Notes: a model not told the origin generated them from the sequence alone. DNA of 58,875 nucleotides from Rheinheimera baltica DSM 14885 (GCF_000425345.1 NZ_AUDG01000025.1:1-58875), one strand, 5' to 3'; shown: positions 8,612 to 19,282, counted from the first letter of the stretch. Made by a program: numbers and translations.

Positions 8612-9793
8612 TTAAGGCGTTTGTAATAAGACTAGCTCACCGTTGCGGCTTTGTACCAGCAGATAACTGCCATCCGTTACGGCTTCGGCATAAAAGCCTG
8701 AACTGTCCATGCTTTGGCGGGCAACAAAATCACCCGTTTCACGATTAATCCAATGCAAGTTACCTTGATTATCGCCTACCACTAAATAAGTTTTGTATAC
8801 GGTTGGTGCAGTAAGGTAATGATTATTCAAACCAAACTGCGACCACTTCTCAGTACCATTTCTAGTGTCAAGGGCATAAATTCGGCCAACAGCATCGACG
8901 ACATATAAAATATCACCGGCAACCGCCATATTGCGGAAACTGGCATAATCACGCTTCCACAGTTGTCGGCCTGTGCGTAACTCCATCGCAATTAAAGCAC
9001 CATTAAAACCAATACTAAATACGGTGCCCCCTACTACCACAGGCTTAGCATCAACATCAGCTAACCGCGACAAGTCGGTAGTACCCGTAGGAATCGCGAT
9101 GGCTTCTTCCCACGCCTGGTATCCACGCTCAGCAATAAGTACGCCTAATTTTCCGTTGCCAGAGCCGTAAATAACGCCACCGGCTTCAATAACTGGCTCA
9201 CTGACACCACGCAGTGTTAGTGCGGGTTGCTCGTTTTCAAACTGCCAGCGTTGCTCGCCGGTGTCAGGGTGCAGTGCTATCAAAGTGCCGGCACCCGTTG
9301 CTACAACAACCAGGCCATCGCCGATAGCCGGTTTTACCAATACTTCGCCTTTAACATCAACGCGCCAAACCAGCTCGCCATCGGCAGACAAAGCAACAAC
9401 ATCACCGTTTTCTGTACCAAAATACAGTTTGTCGTAGCCAAAACTTAAGCCGCCGGAAATACGCGCATTATCGCCAGACCAAACATCGCTGATCCCTTGC
9501 CAGAAAGAGTTACCCGCTGGTTTGCGCAAATCAAATTTCCACTTGCGATCTCCCGTTTCCAGGTCATACGCTATAACCAGGCCTTCTCGGCTAGCAGCAT
9601 AAACCCTGTTTTTAACAATAATAGGCGTTAAGCTGGATTCGTAATGCATCACCCCAGAACCTACATCGTGATCCCACACTACGGCAGGGTCAATGATGTT
9701 TGTCACCGGCGGTAATACAAGCTCGTCTTTACTGGAACAGCCCGCCAGTACCAAGGTAGCCAGCAGTAATACCTGTTTAACCTGTAATTTCAC
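8612..9793 (-). CDS. bamB: Outer-membrane assembly lipoprotein BamB
   Basis: A beta-propeller subunit of the BAM complex that inserts outer-membrane proteins. The GTG at 9793 is chosen because it follows AGAGGTAAGT and gives a clean lipoprotein signal with lipobox VLAGC (Cys19); an upstream ATG at 9832 would add 13 residues and overlap yfgM. The body contains repeated PQQ-like blades (LETGDRKWKF, HPDTGEQRWQF, LRTGRQLWKRD, TRNGTEKWSQF), as expected. It starts 10 bp after yfgM, so translation is probably coupled. Confidence 0.95.
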   Translation of the reverse strand: MKLQVKQVLLLATLVLAGCSSKDELVLPPVTNIIDPAVVWDHDVGSGVMHYESSLTPIIVKNRVYAASREGLVIAYDLETGDRKWKFDLRKPAGNSFWQGISDVWSGDNARISGGLSFGYDKLYFGTENGDVVALSADGELVWRVDVKGEVLVKPAIGDGLVVVATGAGTLIALHPDTGEQRWQFENEQPALTLRGVSEPVIEAGGVIYGSGNGKLGVLIAERGYQAWEEAIAIPTGTTDLSRLADVDAKPVVVGGTVFSIGFNGALIAMELRTGRQLWKRDYASFRNMAVAGDILYVVDAVGRIYALDTRNGTEKWSQFGLNNHYLTAPTVYKTYLVVGDNQGNLHWINRETGDFVARQSMDSSGFYAEAVTDGSYLLVQSRNGELVLLQTP

Positions 9794-9803
9794 ACTTACC
9801 TCT

Positions 9804-10439
9804 TTACACTGCAGTGATGTGTGCCAATTCATCTAGCTTAACTTGTAGTAGCTGCTTATTGCTTCCGGCAGTGCTTAACGCCACTTCATAAGCGGCTTTT
9901 GCTTCTGCTGCTTTATCAGCTTGCAGCAAAATATCGCCTTTTAATTCAGCTTGTAGTGCAGCAAAGCTCTCTGGCATCGGCTTGTTTATTGTTACCAACG
10001 CCGCATCCACATTACCTTGTTCACGTTGCAAACGCGCCAAACGTAACTGAGTTACTGCCAGTACTTCAGCTGATTTAGCATGCGTCATCACCCAGTTAAG
10101 TTGGGCTTCGGCCTTATCAAACTGTTGTAATGTTACTGCGTCTTTAGCCGCTAACAACGCCACCAACACAGCATAGTTATCGTCTTTTGCCGCGGCAATA
10201 AAGCCTTGAGCCTTTGCAAGCCAGTCTTCACTCGCTGCTGCAGCATCACGCTGTATGATCAGTTGGTTATATTTAGTTGATGCCTGTTCTGCAGCACCAC
10301 GTTGTTCCGCTTGATAAAAACGAAAGCCATACAACGCCGCAAGCCCCAGCACTACGCCACCCAAAATAGCTTTACCGTACTCTTGCCAAAAGCGTTTAAT
10401 CGCTTCTACTTGTTGTTCTTCACTGCTGTAAATTTCCAC
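9804..10439 (-). CDS. yfgM: YfgM, membrane-anchored TPR protein of the SecYEG/BAM pathway
   Basis: A 211-aa ancillary translocon/periplasmic chaperone-network protein. An N-terminal cytoplasmic segment (residues 1-23) precedes one membrane helix (AILGGVVLGLAALYGFRF, about 24-41) and a TPR-like periplasmic domain rich in Ala and Gln. Its place between hisS and bamB is the conserved gammaproteobacterial arrangement. Confidence 0.9.
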   Translation of the reverse strand: MEIYSSEEQQVEAIKRFWQEYGKAILGGVVLGLAALYGFRFYQAEQRGAAEQASTKYNQLIIQRDAAAASEDWLAKAQGFIAAAKDDNYAVLVALLAAKDAVTLQQFDKAEAQLNWVMTHAKSAEVLAVTQLRLARLQREQGNVDAALVTINKPMPESFAALQAELKGDILLQADKAAEAKAAYEVALSTAGSNKQLLQVKLDELAHITAV

Positions 10440-10478
10440 TGCGTTACTCCGTTGTACGTCAAAGGCCGGTTAAGCTTT

Positions 10479-11744
10479 CTATGCCAGCGCTTTTGCCAGT
10501 TCAGTTAATAATAAGGTTTGTTGTGGTTTGTCTTCACGTAGCCACTTAACGCTAATTTCCCCGCGTGCCAGCTCATCTTCACCGATGATAAGGCCAATAG
10601 CTGCACCAGATTTATCTGCGCGCTTTATTTGTTTCTTTAAATTGCCACCACCGCAATGCACCATAACGCGTTTACCTGGCAAATCTGCTCGCAGCCGTTC
10701 GGCAACAGAAAGTGCAGCAAGTTCCGCTTTTTCGCCAAGTGCCATCAGATAGATATCGGCGCTGGCCGGCAGCTGAGGTAACAGCTCTAAGGTTTGTAAC
10801 AACAGCACTAACCGCTCAAGCCCCAGGGCAAAACCAACGGCAGGGGTGGCTTTGCCACCTAGTTGCTCAACCAAACCATCATAACGGCCACCGGCACACA
10901 CAGTCCCCTGGGAACCTAGCTCAGTGGTGACCCATTCAAATACCGTCTTGTTGTAGTAATCCAAGCCACGGACCAGGCGCGGATTCACGCTAAACTCAAT
11001 GCCTGCCAGTGTCAGTAATTGTTTCAAGCGGGCAAAGTGTGTTGTGGAATCCTCATCAAGATAATCAGCCAGCTTCGGTGCTGCGGCTAGTATGTCTGCC
11101 AGTGCCGGGTTTTTGCTGTCTAATACCCGCAGCGGATTACTGTACATGCGTCTGAGGCTGTCTTCATCCAGCGCCGCCTTGTGCTGTTCCAGATACGCAA
11201 CTAAAGCATCACGGTATGCAGTACGGGCTTGGGCTGAACCTAAAGAATTCAATTCCAGCTTCACATAGGGCGTAAGGCCGAGTTGTTGCCACAAACGGGC
11301 ACTGAGCATGATCACTTCAGCATCAATATCTGCACTGGCAATACCAAAGGCTTCAAGACCAAACTGGTGAAACTGCCGGTAACGGCCTTTTTGCGGTCGC
11401 TCATGGCGAAACATTGGCCCGGTATACCACAACCGTTGTTCCTGATTGTACAGCAACCCGTGCTCATTACCTGCACGCACACAGCATGCCGTACCTTCAG
11501 GGCGCAGCGTTAAGCTGTCACCGTTGCGGTCGGCAAAGGTGTACATTTCTTTTTCTACAATATCGGTAACTTCACCAATTGAGCGCTTAAACAGATCGGT
11601 CATTTCCACTATAGGAAAGCGAATTTCGCTATAACCATAGCTAGCCGCCGTTTGGCGCAATACCTGTTCAACATGTTGCCATGCCGGCGTATCCTGCGGC
11701 AGACAATCGTTCATGCCGCGAATGGCCTGAATTTGCTTCGACAA
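10479..11744 (-). CDS. hisS: Histidyl-tRNA synthetase
   Basis: A 421-aa class II aminoacyl-tRNA synthetase charging tRNA-His. Visible are motif 2 ([19 protein letters not shown], residues about 110-128), the histidine motifs [15 protein letters not shown] and [11 protein letters not shown] (motif 3), and the C-terminal anticodon-binding domain. Length is normal for bacterial HisS. It lies between ispG and yfgM in the same orientation. Confidence 0.97.
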   Translation of the reverse strand: MSKQIQAIRGMNDCLPQDTPAWQHVEQVLRQTAASYGYSEIRFPIVEMTDLFKRSIGEVTDIVEKEMYTFADRNGDSLTLRPEGTACCVRAGNEHGLLYNQEQRLWYTGPMFRHERPQKGRYRQFHQFGLEAFGIASADIDAEVIMLSARLWQQLGLTPYVKLELNSLGSAQARTAYRDALVAYLEQHKAALDEDSLRRMYSNPLRVLDSKNPALADILAAAPKLADYLDEDSTTHFARLKQLLTLAGIEFSVNPRLVRGLDYYNKTVFEWVTTELGSQGTVCAGGRYDGLVEQLGGKATPAVGFALGLERLVLLLQTLELLPQLPASADIYLMALGEKAELAALSVAERLRADLPGKRVMVHCGGGNLKKQIKRADKSGAAIGLIIGEDELARGEISVKWLREDKPQQTLLLTELAKALA

Positions 11745-11819
11745 AATTACATTTCCATCGGTTTAAATTAAAAAACAGCTGCGATTATAGGCGCAACGGA
11801 ACCAAACACCAAGCTCGGC

Positions 11820-12923
11820 TTATTCAACCTGTCGCACGGTAATTTTCTGTTGCAGGTACTCACGCACCTGTTGCTCTAGCAGATCGGCAACCCGCTCGTT
11901 GTCCAGCCTTAACTTTTGGCGCTGACCATTGATATAAAACCCGCTTTTTTTACTGGCGCCAGCGACTCCCAAATCAGACACTAATGCCTCGCCCGGTCCG
12001 TTCACCACACAACCAATTACCGATACAGTGAGGGGATCCGTGATATCCTCTAACCGCTCTTCCAATTGATTCATGGTTTTAATCACATCAAATTCTTGCC
12101 GCGAACAGCTAGGGCAAGCAATAAAGTTTATGCCACGGGAGCGAATTCGTAACGATTTAAGAATATCGAATGCGACTTTCACTTCTTCCACCGGATCAGC
12201 GGCAAGCGAAATGCGTAATGTGTCTCCAATACCCTCAGCCAGTAACATGCCCAAACCTATGGCAGATTTCACTGCCCCTGCACGCGCGCCGCCGGCTTCA
12301 GTAATACCCAAATGCAACGGTTGCTTAATTTGCTTTGCCAGCAAACGATAAGCCCCTACCGCCAAAAATACGTCTGAAGCTTTAACACTCACTTTAAACT
12401 GATCAAAGTTAAGCCGGTCTAAAATATCAACATGTCGCATAGCCGATTCAACCAGCGCCTCAGGCGTCGGTTCACCATACTTTTGCTGAATATCTGCCTC
12501 TAACGAGCCACCATTTACGCCAATACGAATGGGGATATTATGATCGCGTGCGCAATCGACTACTGCACGGATGCGGTCTTCCCGGCCAATATTGCCCGGA
12601 TTAATCCGCAAACAATCTACGCCATATTCTGCCACTTTCAATGCAATGCGGTAGTCGAAATGAATATCAGCAACCAGAGGAACCGGGGATTGCTGCTTTA
12701 TCAACTTGAAGGCTTCTGCCGCGTCCATCGTTGGCACTGACACCCGCACCAAATCGGCACCGGCTTTAGCAATTGCTTTAATTTGTGCCACGGTAGCGGC
12801 CACATCAGTGGTAAGCGTATTCGTCATAGATTGCACCGCAATGGGGGCATCGCCACCAATCAATACATTGCCAACACGAATTTGCGTACTTATGCGACGT
12901 TTTATAGGGTTTTCTGCAAACAT
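11820..12923 (-). CDS. ispG: 4-hydroxy-3-methylbut-2-enyl diphosphate synthase IspG (GcpE)
   Basis: Converts MEcPP to HMBPP in the MEP isoprenoid pathway using a [4Fe-4S] cluster. At 367 aa it has the short bacterial architecture: an N-terminal TIM barrel ([32 protein letters not shown]) and a C-terminal cluster domain with Cys in [13 protein letters not shown] and [12 protein letters not shown]. It follows rodZ by two bases, so it is in the same operon. Confidence 0.97.
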   Translation of the reverse strand: MFAENPIKRRISTQIRVGNVLIGGDAPIAVQSMTNTLTTDVAATVAQIKAIAKAGADLVRVSVPTMDAAEAFKLIKQQSPVPLVADIHFDYRIALKVAEYGVDCLRINPGNIGREDRIRAVVDCARDHNIPIRIGVNGGSLEADIQQKYGEPTPEALVESAMRHVDILDRLNFDQFKVSVKASDVFLAVGAYRLLAKQIKQPLHLGITEAGGARAGAVKSAIGLGMLLAEGIGDTLRISLAADPVEEVKVAFDILKSLRIRSRGINFIACPSCSRQEFDVIKTMNQLEERLEDITDPLTVSVIGCVVNGPGEALVSDLGVAGASKKSGFYINGQRQKLRLDNERVADLLEQQVREYLQQKITVRQVE

Positions 12924-12925
12924 GC

Positions 12926-13750
12926 TTAATCTGACTCAGGAATTGTAAATTTAGCCACTCTACCAGCCGCTAATGCTGACATATCAACAGCCTGCTGATT
13001 GAAATTAATCTTCACGACACTAGGGTTTCCCAGGGTAACAGTAAACGGCGCCTTGCCACTTAGCTGCATAATGTAACCTGCTTGTTTGGTACCAAATGCA
13101 ACCCGGTTGCCATCGGCATCCAAAACGTCAACCCAGCAATTTTCACTAAAACGCATTTCTAACAGATCAACAACAGGTACAAGCTCAATTGCTGCAGATT
13201 CGGCGGTATTTTCCTCTGCAGGTACTAATAGTTCTAACATCTCGCTGAACTGTTCCGGTGTGGGTTGCGGCGGTTCAGCTATAACGTCAGTTACCGTTGC
13301 GGATATTACCACTTCAGGCTCAGGTACAGGCTGTTCGGCATTGGATACCGTGACTCTGGCGGTTTGCCACCACCAAATAAACAACAATACAACTAGCAGC
13401 AAAATAATGCCGTAAGTTAGCCACATAAAGCGGTTTTCCGTTGCCTGCTTTGCAGTACGATTAGAAAACGTCCGCATTGGCTTAGTAATGCTTTGCTCAC
13501 GACCGCTTTGCTGAGCGTAAGCCGCCATCAAGGGTGATTCAGGTAGTTTAAGCAAGCGCCCATATGCCCTAACGTAACCACGGGCAAAGGTTTCAGGCAT
13601 GTTATCAAACTGATCTTGCTCTAGCTTAATAACTTGTTCCGGTTTTAAATTAAGCTGTAACGCAACCTGCTGTACGCTAAGCTGGCGCTGTTCTCTGCCT
13701 TGCAGTAACATCTGGCCGGCACTGGCAGATACCTGATCTTCGGTTGTCAT
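12926..13750 (-). CDS. rodZ: Cytoskeletal protein RodZ
   Basis: A 274-aa MreB partner setting rod shape. It has an N-terminal Cro-like helix-turn-helix (about residues 14-80, [20 protein letters not shown]), a basic juxtamembrane segment, one membrane helix (about 109-128, [19 protein letters not shown]) and a periplasmic domain of the DUF4115 type with [14 protein letters not shown]. Its start overlaps the pilW stop (ATGA), so translation is probably coupled. Confidence 0.93.
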   Translation of the reverse strand: MTTEDQVSASAGQMLLQGREQRQLSVQQVALQLNLKPEQVIKLEQDQFDNMPETFARGYVRAYGRLLKLPESPLMAAYAQQSGREQSITKPMRTFSNRTAKQATENRFMWLTYGIILLLVVLLFIWWWQTARVTVSNAEQPVPEPEVVISATVTDVIAEPPQPTPEQFSEMLELLVPAEENTAESAAIELVPVVDLLEMRFSENCWVDVLDADGNRVAFGTKQAGYIMQLSGKAPFTVTLGNPSVVKINFNQQAVDMSALAAGRVAKFTIPESD

Positions 13751-15810
13751 TGATTAACACTTTCCGGGTCAATAACATATACTTGCTGACCAACCTGTAA
13801 TTTACTGTTTTCGCTAAGGTTATTCCAGCTTAAGAAACTACTTAACCGGATATTGTAGCGATAAGAAATACCAAACATGGTTTCACCCTCAGCAACGATG
13901 TGCATAGGTTCAGAGGCGACAATTTGAACTCTGGCTGTTGCGGGCTGTTCATTCAGTTGCTCTTCGCTTACAGGGCCCAACCATATTTTTTGCCCCGTTT
14001 TAATAACGGAGTCAGGCGTAAGCTTATTCCAATCCATTAAACGCTGCAGGCGAATATTATGCTGTACAGATATCGCATACAGCGACTCAGCGCTTTGCAC
14101 AATATGATAATTGGGTAAATCTAATACCTCTGTTGCAACAGCCTGCTCTGAATCTGGCACAGTGGCACGTTCATCTTCCTGCATCTGGGTCTGCGACTTC
14201 GCTGTCGCACTTTCTAAATCTTCACTGATTGACGCATCAACCGACGGCATAGGCTCGGTGTCCGCTGTGGTATCGCTCTGTTCGGTTTGCGCTAAAACAT
14301 CTGGCTCAGTTTGCAGAGGTTGGGTTTGCAAGGGTTCAGTTTGCAGATTGTCTTTTTCTGTCACGGCCAATGCTGTAGCGTCTTGTTCGGCTTGCAGGCG
14401 TTGCTGTTCTTGCACCTCTAATACTGCCGCGTCTTGCTCTGCTTGCAGGCGTTGCTGTTCTTGCAGCGCTAATACTGCCGCGTCTTGCTCTGCTTGCAGG
14501 CGTTGCTGTTCTTGCACCGCTAATACTGCCGCGTCTTGCTCTGCTTGCAGGCGTTGCTGCTCTTGCAGCGCTAATACTGCCGCGTCTTGCTCCGCTTGCT
14601 CACGTTGCTGCTCTTGCAACACTAATAATGCTGCAGCCTCTTGCTCCGCTTGCTGCGCATCAACAATTTGCTTGTCGTAGGTGTTATCAACGTTTACTTT
14701 CTCATCAGGCAAAACATCGACATTCGCCAGTTCTGCAACGGCAGTTTGCGTAACACCACCTAAACTATTAGCAATGTCGCTGGTAGCGTTTTTCAACGCT
14801 GCGGGTTCTGCGCCGGCTTTGGCAGGCTGCGACCTTGGTGTCGCTTGAGCAACAGCAACGTTGTCGGTCTGACCACTATCATTTTTACGCCGCACTATCT
14901 TTAACTTGGGATTAGCCACAGGGGCTTCTGGTACTTCTGTTTTTACTGCATCATCTTCAGGCAATACAATGTTTGCCATCAGGCTTTCTTTGTACCTTTC
15001 ACGTAGTCGCTCAAACTCACTGTCTTGCAACTTACCTTGCAATAACAGCCTGGCTTCAGGTGTATCGCTGTAGAGTGTCAGTAGCAATTGTTCGGCGTTA
15101 CGTAAGGTTTCACGGTCACCATTTTTATCTGCTATAAGGTAACTAAGCAGCACGGTTGTAGCAGAAACCCTTCCTAAACGCTGAATTCGATCTAATTGCG
15201 TTTTAGCCTGGCGGTTATCCCCCATCGCATAAGATACCGCAGCTAACATAGTGAGGGAGCTAATTCTGGTAGAGTTATGGCTAATAGAAGAATCCAGAAA
15301 ACGGTTCGCTTTAACAAAGTTGTTTTGTTGTAACTGACATAGCGCTAGGTTTTCGTAGCTCTCAGCAACACGAATATAGCCAGGTCGGCTAATCGCTTTA
15401 AGTAGTAACTCTTCTGACTCTTCATAGCGATTTAACTGACACAGGAAAGCACCAAAGTTATTGTAAGCATCCGCATAATTGCTGTCTTTGGAAATAGACA
15501 GCCGAAAGTACTCTTCAGCCTGCTTTAATTCATCAACGCTTTGATAATAGTAGGCTAAGGCGCTATAAACCTCTGCGGAATTGGGCGCAAAACTGCGCGC
15601 CCGTTCTAGGTTATATTTTGCCTGTGAGGTGTCGCCACGACGTAAATAGTTCAACCCCAGCGAAATACGGGTGCGAGCCGCTTCAATATTATCAAAGCTA
15701 CGGTCTGATACCGGCTTATCACTGCCGACATACGTTTGTTCCGATACGCAACCTGATAACACCAGCAAACTACAGAGTGAAATACCAATGAGAACTTTTT
15801 GCTTCACCAC
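13747..15810 (-). CDS. pilW: PilW/PilF-type pilotin lipoprotein with Gln/Glu repeats and two LysM domains
   Basis: The N-terminal part is a type IV pilus pilotin, which helps assemble the PilQ secretin: lipobox VLSGC with Cys near residue 21, then TPR repeats (about 45-270, including SALAYYYQSVDELKQAEEYF). Unlike usual PilW/PilF of about 250 aa, it continues with a low-complexity linker, five 17-residue repeats (EQQRLQAEQDAAVLA type, about residues 390-478) and two C-terminal LysM domains (YHIVQSAESLYAIS and MHIVAEGETMFGIS) expected to bind peptidoglycan. The GTG at 15810 is preferred for spacing from AAGGA; GTG at 15816 is in frame. It lies between rlmN and rodZ as pilW does elsewhere. Confidence 0.85.
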   Translation of the reverse strand: MVKQKVLIGISLCSLLVLSGCVSEQTYVGSDKPVSDRSFDNIEAARTRISLGLNYLRRGDTSQAKYNLERARSFAPNSAEVYSALAYYYQSVDELKQAEEYFRLSISKDSNYADAYNNFGAFLCQLNRYEESEELLLKAISRPGYIRVAESYENLALCQLQQNNFVKANRFLDSSISHNSTRISSLTMLAAVSYAMGDNRQAKTQLDRIQRLGRVSATTVLLSYLIADKNGDRETLRNAEQLLLTLYSDTPEARLLLQGKLQDSEFERLRERYKESLMANIVLPEDDAVKTEVPEAPVANPKLKIVRRKNDSGQTDNVAVAQATPRSQPAKAGAEPAALKNATSDIANSLGGVTQTAVAELANVDVLPDEKVNVDNTYDKQIVDAQQAEQEAAALLVLQEQQREQAEQDAAVLALQEQQRLQAEQDAAVLAVQEQQRLQAEQDAAVLALQEQQRLQAEQDAAVLEVQEQQRLQAEQDATALAVTEKDNLQTEPLQTQPLQTEPDVLAQTEQSDTTADTEPMPSVDASISEDLESATAKSQTQMQEDERATVPDSEQAVATEVLDLPNYHIVQSAESLYAISVQHNIRLQRLMDWNKLTPDSVIKTGQKIWLGPVSEEQLNEQPATARVQIVASEPMHIVAEGETMFGISYRYNIRLSSFLSWNNLSENSKLQVGQQVYVIDPESVNQ
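14380..14634. repeat. Five tandem 51-bp coding repeats in pilW
   Basis: Repeat starts (GTCTTG on the plus strand) recur at 14380, 14431, 14482, 14533 and 14584, exactly 51 bp apart, with a degenerate sixth copy about 54 bp further on. Units differ at few positions and encode 17-residue Gln/Glu/Ala-rich, probably helical repeats. The number of copies probably varies between strains. Confidence 0.9.
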
Positions 15811-15825
15811 ACCCACTTCCTTGAT

Positions 15826-16953
15826 TTATTGCAGCATTTTTATGTCTATTGGCTGACCTTTTTGCTGCTTTTTAATCAGCCTTTTTGTTCTGTCGATAAC
15901 ATCGCCTACCAATTGACCACAAGCAGCATCAATGTCATCACCACGGGTTTTCCGTACAATAACAGTAAAGCCGTATTCTTGTAAGACTTTGTTAAATCTG
16001 TCAATCCGTGAGTTGCTGGAACGCTTGTACGGCGAGCCTGGATACGGATTAAACGGGATCAAATTGATTTTTGACGGTGTATCTTTCAGCGCATGCGCCA
16101 GTTCATGCGCCTGTTCCATGCTGTCGTTAACACCGTCAAGCATGACGTACTCTACTGTGACCTTATCATTGGCCTTAGAGTTCGCCACATAACGCCTTGA
16201 AGCCGCTAAAAACTCTTCCATCGGGTATTTACGGTTTACCGGTACCAATTCGTTACGTAATTCATTATTTGGCGCATGCAATGAAATAGCCAACGCAACG
16301 TCGATTTTGTCACGCAATAAGTCCAATGCGGGTACCACGCCTGATGTACTTAGCGTGACACGACGCTTTGAAAGCCCAAAGCCGAAATCTTCCAGCATCA
16401 GCTCCATCGCTGGGACCACGTTATTAAGGTTAAGTAGCGGTTCTCCCATCCCCATCATCACAACATTGGTAACAGGCTTATCGCCAGTATCACCGTAGCT
16501 GCCAATAATTTGAGCCACGCGCCATACCTGGCCAATAATTTCTGACACGCTTAGGTTGCGGTTAAAACCTTGCTGCGCGGTTGAACAGAACGAACAATCT
16601 AATGCACAGCCAACCTGAGATGACACACATAACGTGCGGCGGTCTTTTTCTGGGATCCAGACAGTCTCAACTTCCTGGCCACCGCTTAAGCCCATAACAA
16701 ACTTAATGGTACCGTCACTGCTGTCCTGCCGGGTAACCACAACGGGGGCTTCAATAACACAGCGCGTTTTCAGTTTTTCCCGCAATACTTTATTGATATT
16801 GCTCATCTTATCGAAGTCATCGATACAGAAGTGGTAAATCCATTTCATTACCTGATCGGCACGGAATGGTTTTTCGCCCATATCGACAAAAAACGCCTGC
16901 ATTTGCGCACGCGTAAGATCAAGTAAATTAATTTTGCTTTGTTGCTCAGTCAT
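15826..16953 (-). CDS. rlmN: Dual-specificity 23S rRNA/tRNA methyltransferase RlmN
   Basis: A radical-SAM enzyme making m2A2503 in 23S rRNA and m2A37 in some tRNAs. The radical-SAM cluster motif CxxxCxxC is seen as [14 protein letters not shown], with GMGEPLLN downstream and the catalytic C-terminal Cys in AACGQLVGD. The ATG at 16953 is chosen for its AAGGAG ribosome site; an upstream start at 16983 adds 10 unlikely residues. Order ndk-rlmN-pilW is conserved. Confidence 0.96.
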   Translation of the reverse strand: MTEQQSKINLLDLTRAQMQAFFVDMGEKPFRADQVMKWIYHFCIDDFDKMSNINKVLREKLKTRCVIEAPVVVTRQDSSDGTIKFVMGLSGGQEVETVWIPEKDRRTLCVSSQVGCALDCSFCSTAQQGFNRNLSVSEIIGQVWRVAQIIGSYGDTGDKPVTNVVMMGMGEPLLNLNNVVPAMELMLEDFGFGLSKRRVTLSTSGVVPALDLLRDKIDVALAISLHAPNNELRNELVPVNRKYPMEEFLAASRRYVANSKANDKVTVEYVMLDGVNDSMEQAHELAHALKDTPSKINLIPFNPYPGSPYKRSSNSRIDRFNKVLQEYGFTVIVRKTRGDDIDAACGQLVGDVIDRTKRLIKKQQKGQPIDIKMLQ

Positions 16954-17010
16954 TTGCTGAACACTCCTTACCACAATAAACAATAGCCATAAAACACTGT
17001 ACCAACATGC

Positions 17011-17036
17011 ACTAAGGGGGCTGCTGCCCCCTTAGT
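17011..17036 (-). terminator. Hairpin downstream of ndk
   Basis: Ten-bp perfect stem ACTAAGGGGG/CCCCCTTAGT with a six-base loop in the gap between ndk and rlmN. No T-run follows on the minus strand, so it may be a processing or attenuation structure rather than a true terminator. Confidence 0.5.
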
Positions 17037-17059
17037 CCGTTACCGCAGGCGATTAACGC

Positions 17060-17491
17060 TTAACGGGTACGGGCACACAGCTCAGCTTCTGTGAAGAAGT
17101 AAGCAATTTCACGTGCAGCTGATGCCGCAGCGTCTGAACCGTGCACAGCATTTTCATCGATGCTTGCAGCGTAATCAGCACGTAACGTGCCCGCTGTCGC
17201 ATCTTTAGGGTTAGTTGCACCCATGATTTCACGGTTTTTACGTACCGCGTCTTCACCTTCTAATACCTGAACCATTACCGGGCCAGACGTCATAAAAGAC
17301 ACTAAAGCGCCAAAGAAAGGACGCTCTTTGTGCTCAGCGTAGAAACCTTCAGCTTGTTCTTGGCTTAAGTGTAGCATTTTGGCAGCAACGATACGTAAAC
17401 CGGCTGATTCGAAACGGTTGTAAATTGCACCGATAACATTTTTAGCTACAGCATCTGGCTTGATAATTGAAAAAGTACGTTCTAACGCCAT
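17060..17491 (-). CDS. ndk: Nucleoside diphosphate kinase
   Basis: A 143-aa enzyme that balances NTP pools by a phosphohistidine ping-pong mechanism. Visible are [12 protein letters not shown] at the start, the [13 protein letters not shown] loop, and the active-site His117 in [16 protein letters not shown]. Normal length. It stands upstream of rlmN. Confidence 0.98.
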   Translation of the reverse strand: MALERTFSIIKPDAVAKNVIGAIYNRFESAGLRIVAAKMLHLSQEQAEGFYAEHKERPFFGALVSFMTSGPVMVQVLEGEDAVRKNREIMGATNPKDATAGTLRADYAASIDENAVHGSDAAASAAREIAYFFTEAELCARTR

Positions 17492-17591
17492 AACAGGCTC
17501 CCTGATTAAGTATGTTTATAAACTGAGTGATTAAATTTTAAGGCGGCAAATTATACGCTAGTTGTAAAAAAAAACCTATTTTTGCTGATAA

Positions 17592-17620
17592 AAAAGCCGC
17601 AACATAGTGTTGCGGCTTTT
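17592..17620 (-). terminator. Rho-independent terminator after PstS-like gene
   Basis: Stem AAAAGCCGCAACA/TGTTGCGGCTTTT with a three-base loop (17605-17607), followed on the minus strand by more T residues, between the PstS-like gene and ndk. Confidence 0.85.
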
Positions 17621-17651
17621 AATGACAGTAGTTTTACACTGTTGCCAGCAA

Positions 17652-18062
17652 TTAGAACGTTGTAACCACTTTAACCGTGCCGTCGACACTACCACTGCTT
17701 ATATAACCAATGGCATTAGGATCAGCGGCTACAGCGGCCTTAACTGCAGCATCATCTGCCATTTCTTTCGGCGGCGTGCCCTTACCGGTAAACACCAGCT
17801 TTGACCAGTAAGCTTTTAACTGAGCAGATGAACGATTTAATACTTTGCTATCAAATTCGTCTCTTGCAACTTGGCCTTCTGACAAATTCAATGGCGTGGC
17901 TTTACTCCCATCTGCAAAGCTAGAAGCACGGCCTAAAAATAACCGGTTTAAATCGTCTGCGGAGACAACGTTAGCGTTAGCAGGATTTACAATCACCGCA
18001 ATGTCTGCCTGCACGCCAAAACTCAGTACAAAAACCAATAGAGCTATTTTTTGTATCATCAC
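17652..18062 (-). CDS. Small PstS-like phosphate-binding periplasmic protein
   Basis: A 136-aa exported protein with a signal peptide (MIQKIALLVFVLSFGVQA) and the PstS-like small-domain pattern VSADDLNRLFLGRASSFADG, FDSKVLNRSSAQLKAYWSKLVFTGKG and DPNAIGYISSGSVD. It is about half the size of a full PstS, as in the short single-domain relatives widespread in Alteromonadales. It starts 8 bp after the porin gene, suggesting one operon and a role in anion (probably phosphate) capture. No pst transporter genes are nearby, so function is inferred. Confidence 0.75.
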   Translation of the reverse strand: MMIQKIALLVFVLSFGVQADIAVIVNPANANVVSADDLNRLFLGRASSFADGSKATPLNLSEGQVARDEFDSKVLNRSSAQLKAYWSKLVFTGKGTPPKEMADDAAVKAAVAADPNAIGYISSGSVDGTVKVVTTF

Positions 18063-18070
18063 GCTTCTCC

Positions 18071-19204
18071 TTAAAAGACCAGATCTACGCCTGCTACCAA
18101 TAAGCCAACACGCGTATCTAACAGCTTATTTTTCTGCGAGGTATACTGAAGTTTAAATGCCGCCGAGGAATGAAAGTCATACCTCAAACCAATGTTTAAG
18201 GTATCGGCTTCTTTTGCCTGACTTTCCACGGTAGCAACAGCCCCAAAATATAATGGCGCTAAAGGTGTGCTAGCAAGATTTTGATACGGTTGGTAAATCT
18301 CCGGCTTAGAATCATGTCGCTCCCATTCATGCGAGATGTATGGCGTGATACTTCCTAAACGGTACGCAACAGAAATAAAGTAATTTTCCCGGTTGGCAAA
18401 TAAGGTATTGTCTACTTCTGTACGGTTATATTCCGCCACAATAACTAAGTTTTCCCGATCTATGCCGGCCCCGATGCCAAAAAAGGTGCCCTTGTCTTTA
18501 TCAAAGTCAATTTCTTCTGCCAGCGCAGCAAAGCCATTAGCATTTAACGCCCCCAGTAGGTTATTCGCATCCTGATTAGCAAAGGTCAGTGAAGCATCCG
18601 CGTTATAATACGCTATACGAAAGTTATACCAATCCCGGCTTAGCTCCCAACTTGCGCCGAAAAACCCATCCAGCTGGCCATCGCCCAAACCAGTAGTACC
18701 GTCATAGCCGCCATACATTGCGATCAACGTCGAGTCAAAACCGGCAATAATATCTGTACGATAAACCGATATACCCTCGATGTTATCAAAGCCCAAACCA
18801 TAGACGCTGCGGGGCACCCTAGACCAGTCATAGGCATAACCCACATCTTTGTATTCTGAATACTTATAAAATGGCCCACGTAAGCGCCCTGCGTTTATCA
18901 TGGTGTTGTCATTTAACTGGTAAGTGATGAATGCCCATTCAAAACCAATATCAAAGTCGTTGCTCCCGCGCCCCATTAGCTGGGCGGTTACTGACAGTTT
19001 TTCGCCCAGGTCAGAGCGAACTTGCAACGCCATTAAACTTTCGTTCTTAAAATCTAAATCATTGGTGTAGCCATAAAGTTCATCATCGCTGTCCAGTGTC
19101 ATGCCCGCTTTAATTGATGCAAAACCATTGATCTGCACTTCAGCGTGAGCAGGCGCTATTAGCAAGCCGGATACGGCAAATGCAATAAGAGATTTTTTAA
19201 GCAT
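18071..19204 (-). CDS. Outer-membrane porin-like beta-barrel protein
   Basis: A 377-aa protein with a signal peptide (cleavage after HAEV-type site near residue 21), a 16-strand-like barrel pattern (VQINGFASIKAGMTLDSDDE; INAGRLRGPFYKYSEY; GISVYRTDI) and terminal Phe (GVDLVF). It resembles the Alteromonadales porins often co-encoded with PstS-like proteins. Substrate unknown. A 19-bp palindrome lies about 80 bp upstream. Confidence 0.75.
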   Translation of the reverse strand: MLKKSLIAFAVSGLLIAPAHAEVQINGFASIKAGMTLDSDDELYGYTNDLDFKNESLMALQVRSDLGEKLSVTAQLMGRGSNDFDIGFEWAFITYQLNDNTMINAGRLRGPFYKYSEYKDVGYAYDWSRVPRSVYGLGFDNIEGISVYRTDIIAGFDSTLIAMYGGYDGTTGLGDGQLDGFFGASWELSRDWYNFRIAYYNADASLTFANQDANNLLGALNANGFAALAEEIDFDKDKGTFFGIGAGIDRENLVIVAEYNRTEVDNTLFANRENYFISVAYRLGSITPYISHEWERHDSKPEIYQPYQNLASTPLAPLYFGAVATVESQAKEADTLNIGLRYDFHSSAAFKLQYTSQKNKLLDTRVGLLVAGVDLVF

Positions 19205-19282
19205 AGATGCTCCGTCATTATCGTTGTCTTGAACAGACTAGCTTATAGTGCGCGAATCTGCCCTGAGTTTAATATTTATTAT

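Noticed and set aside
14380-14634. CRISPR-like periodic repeat
   Set aside because: Repeats are contiguous, without spacers, inside a coding frame and exactly 51 bp, so they are protein repeats.
14111-14680. Open frame of 189 codons on the plus strand, Cys/Ser-rich
   Set aside because: It is the antisense reading of the 51-bp repeats in pilW, whose 689-codon frame has clear domains.
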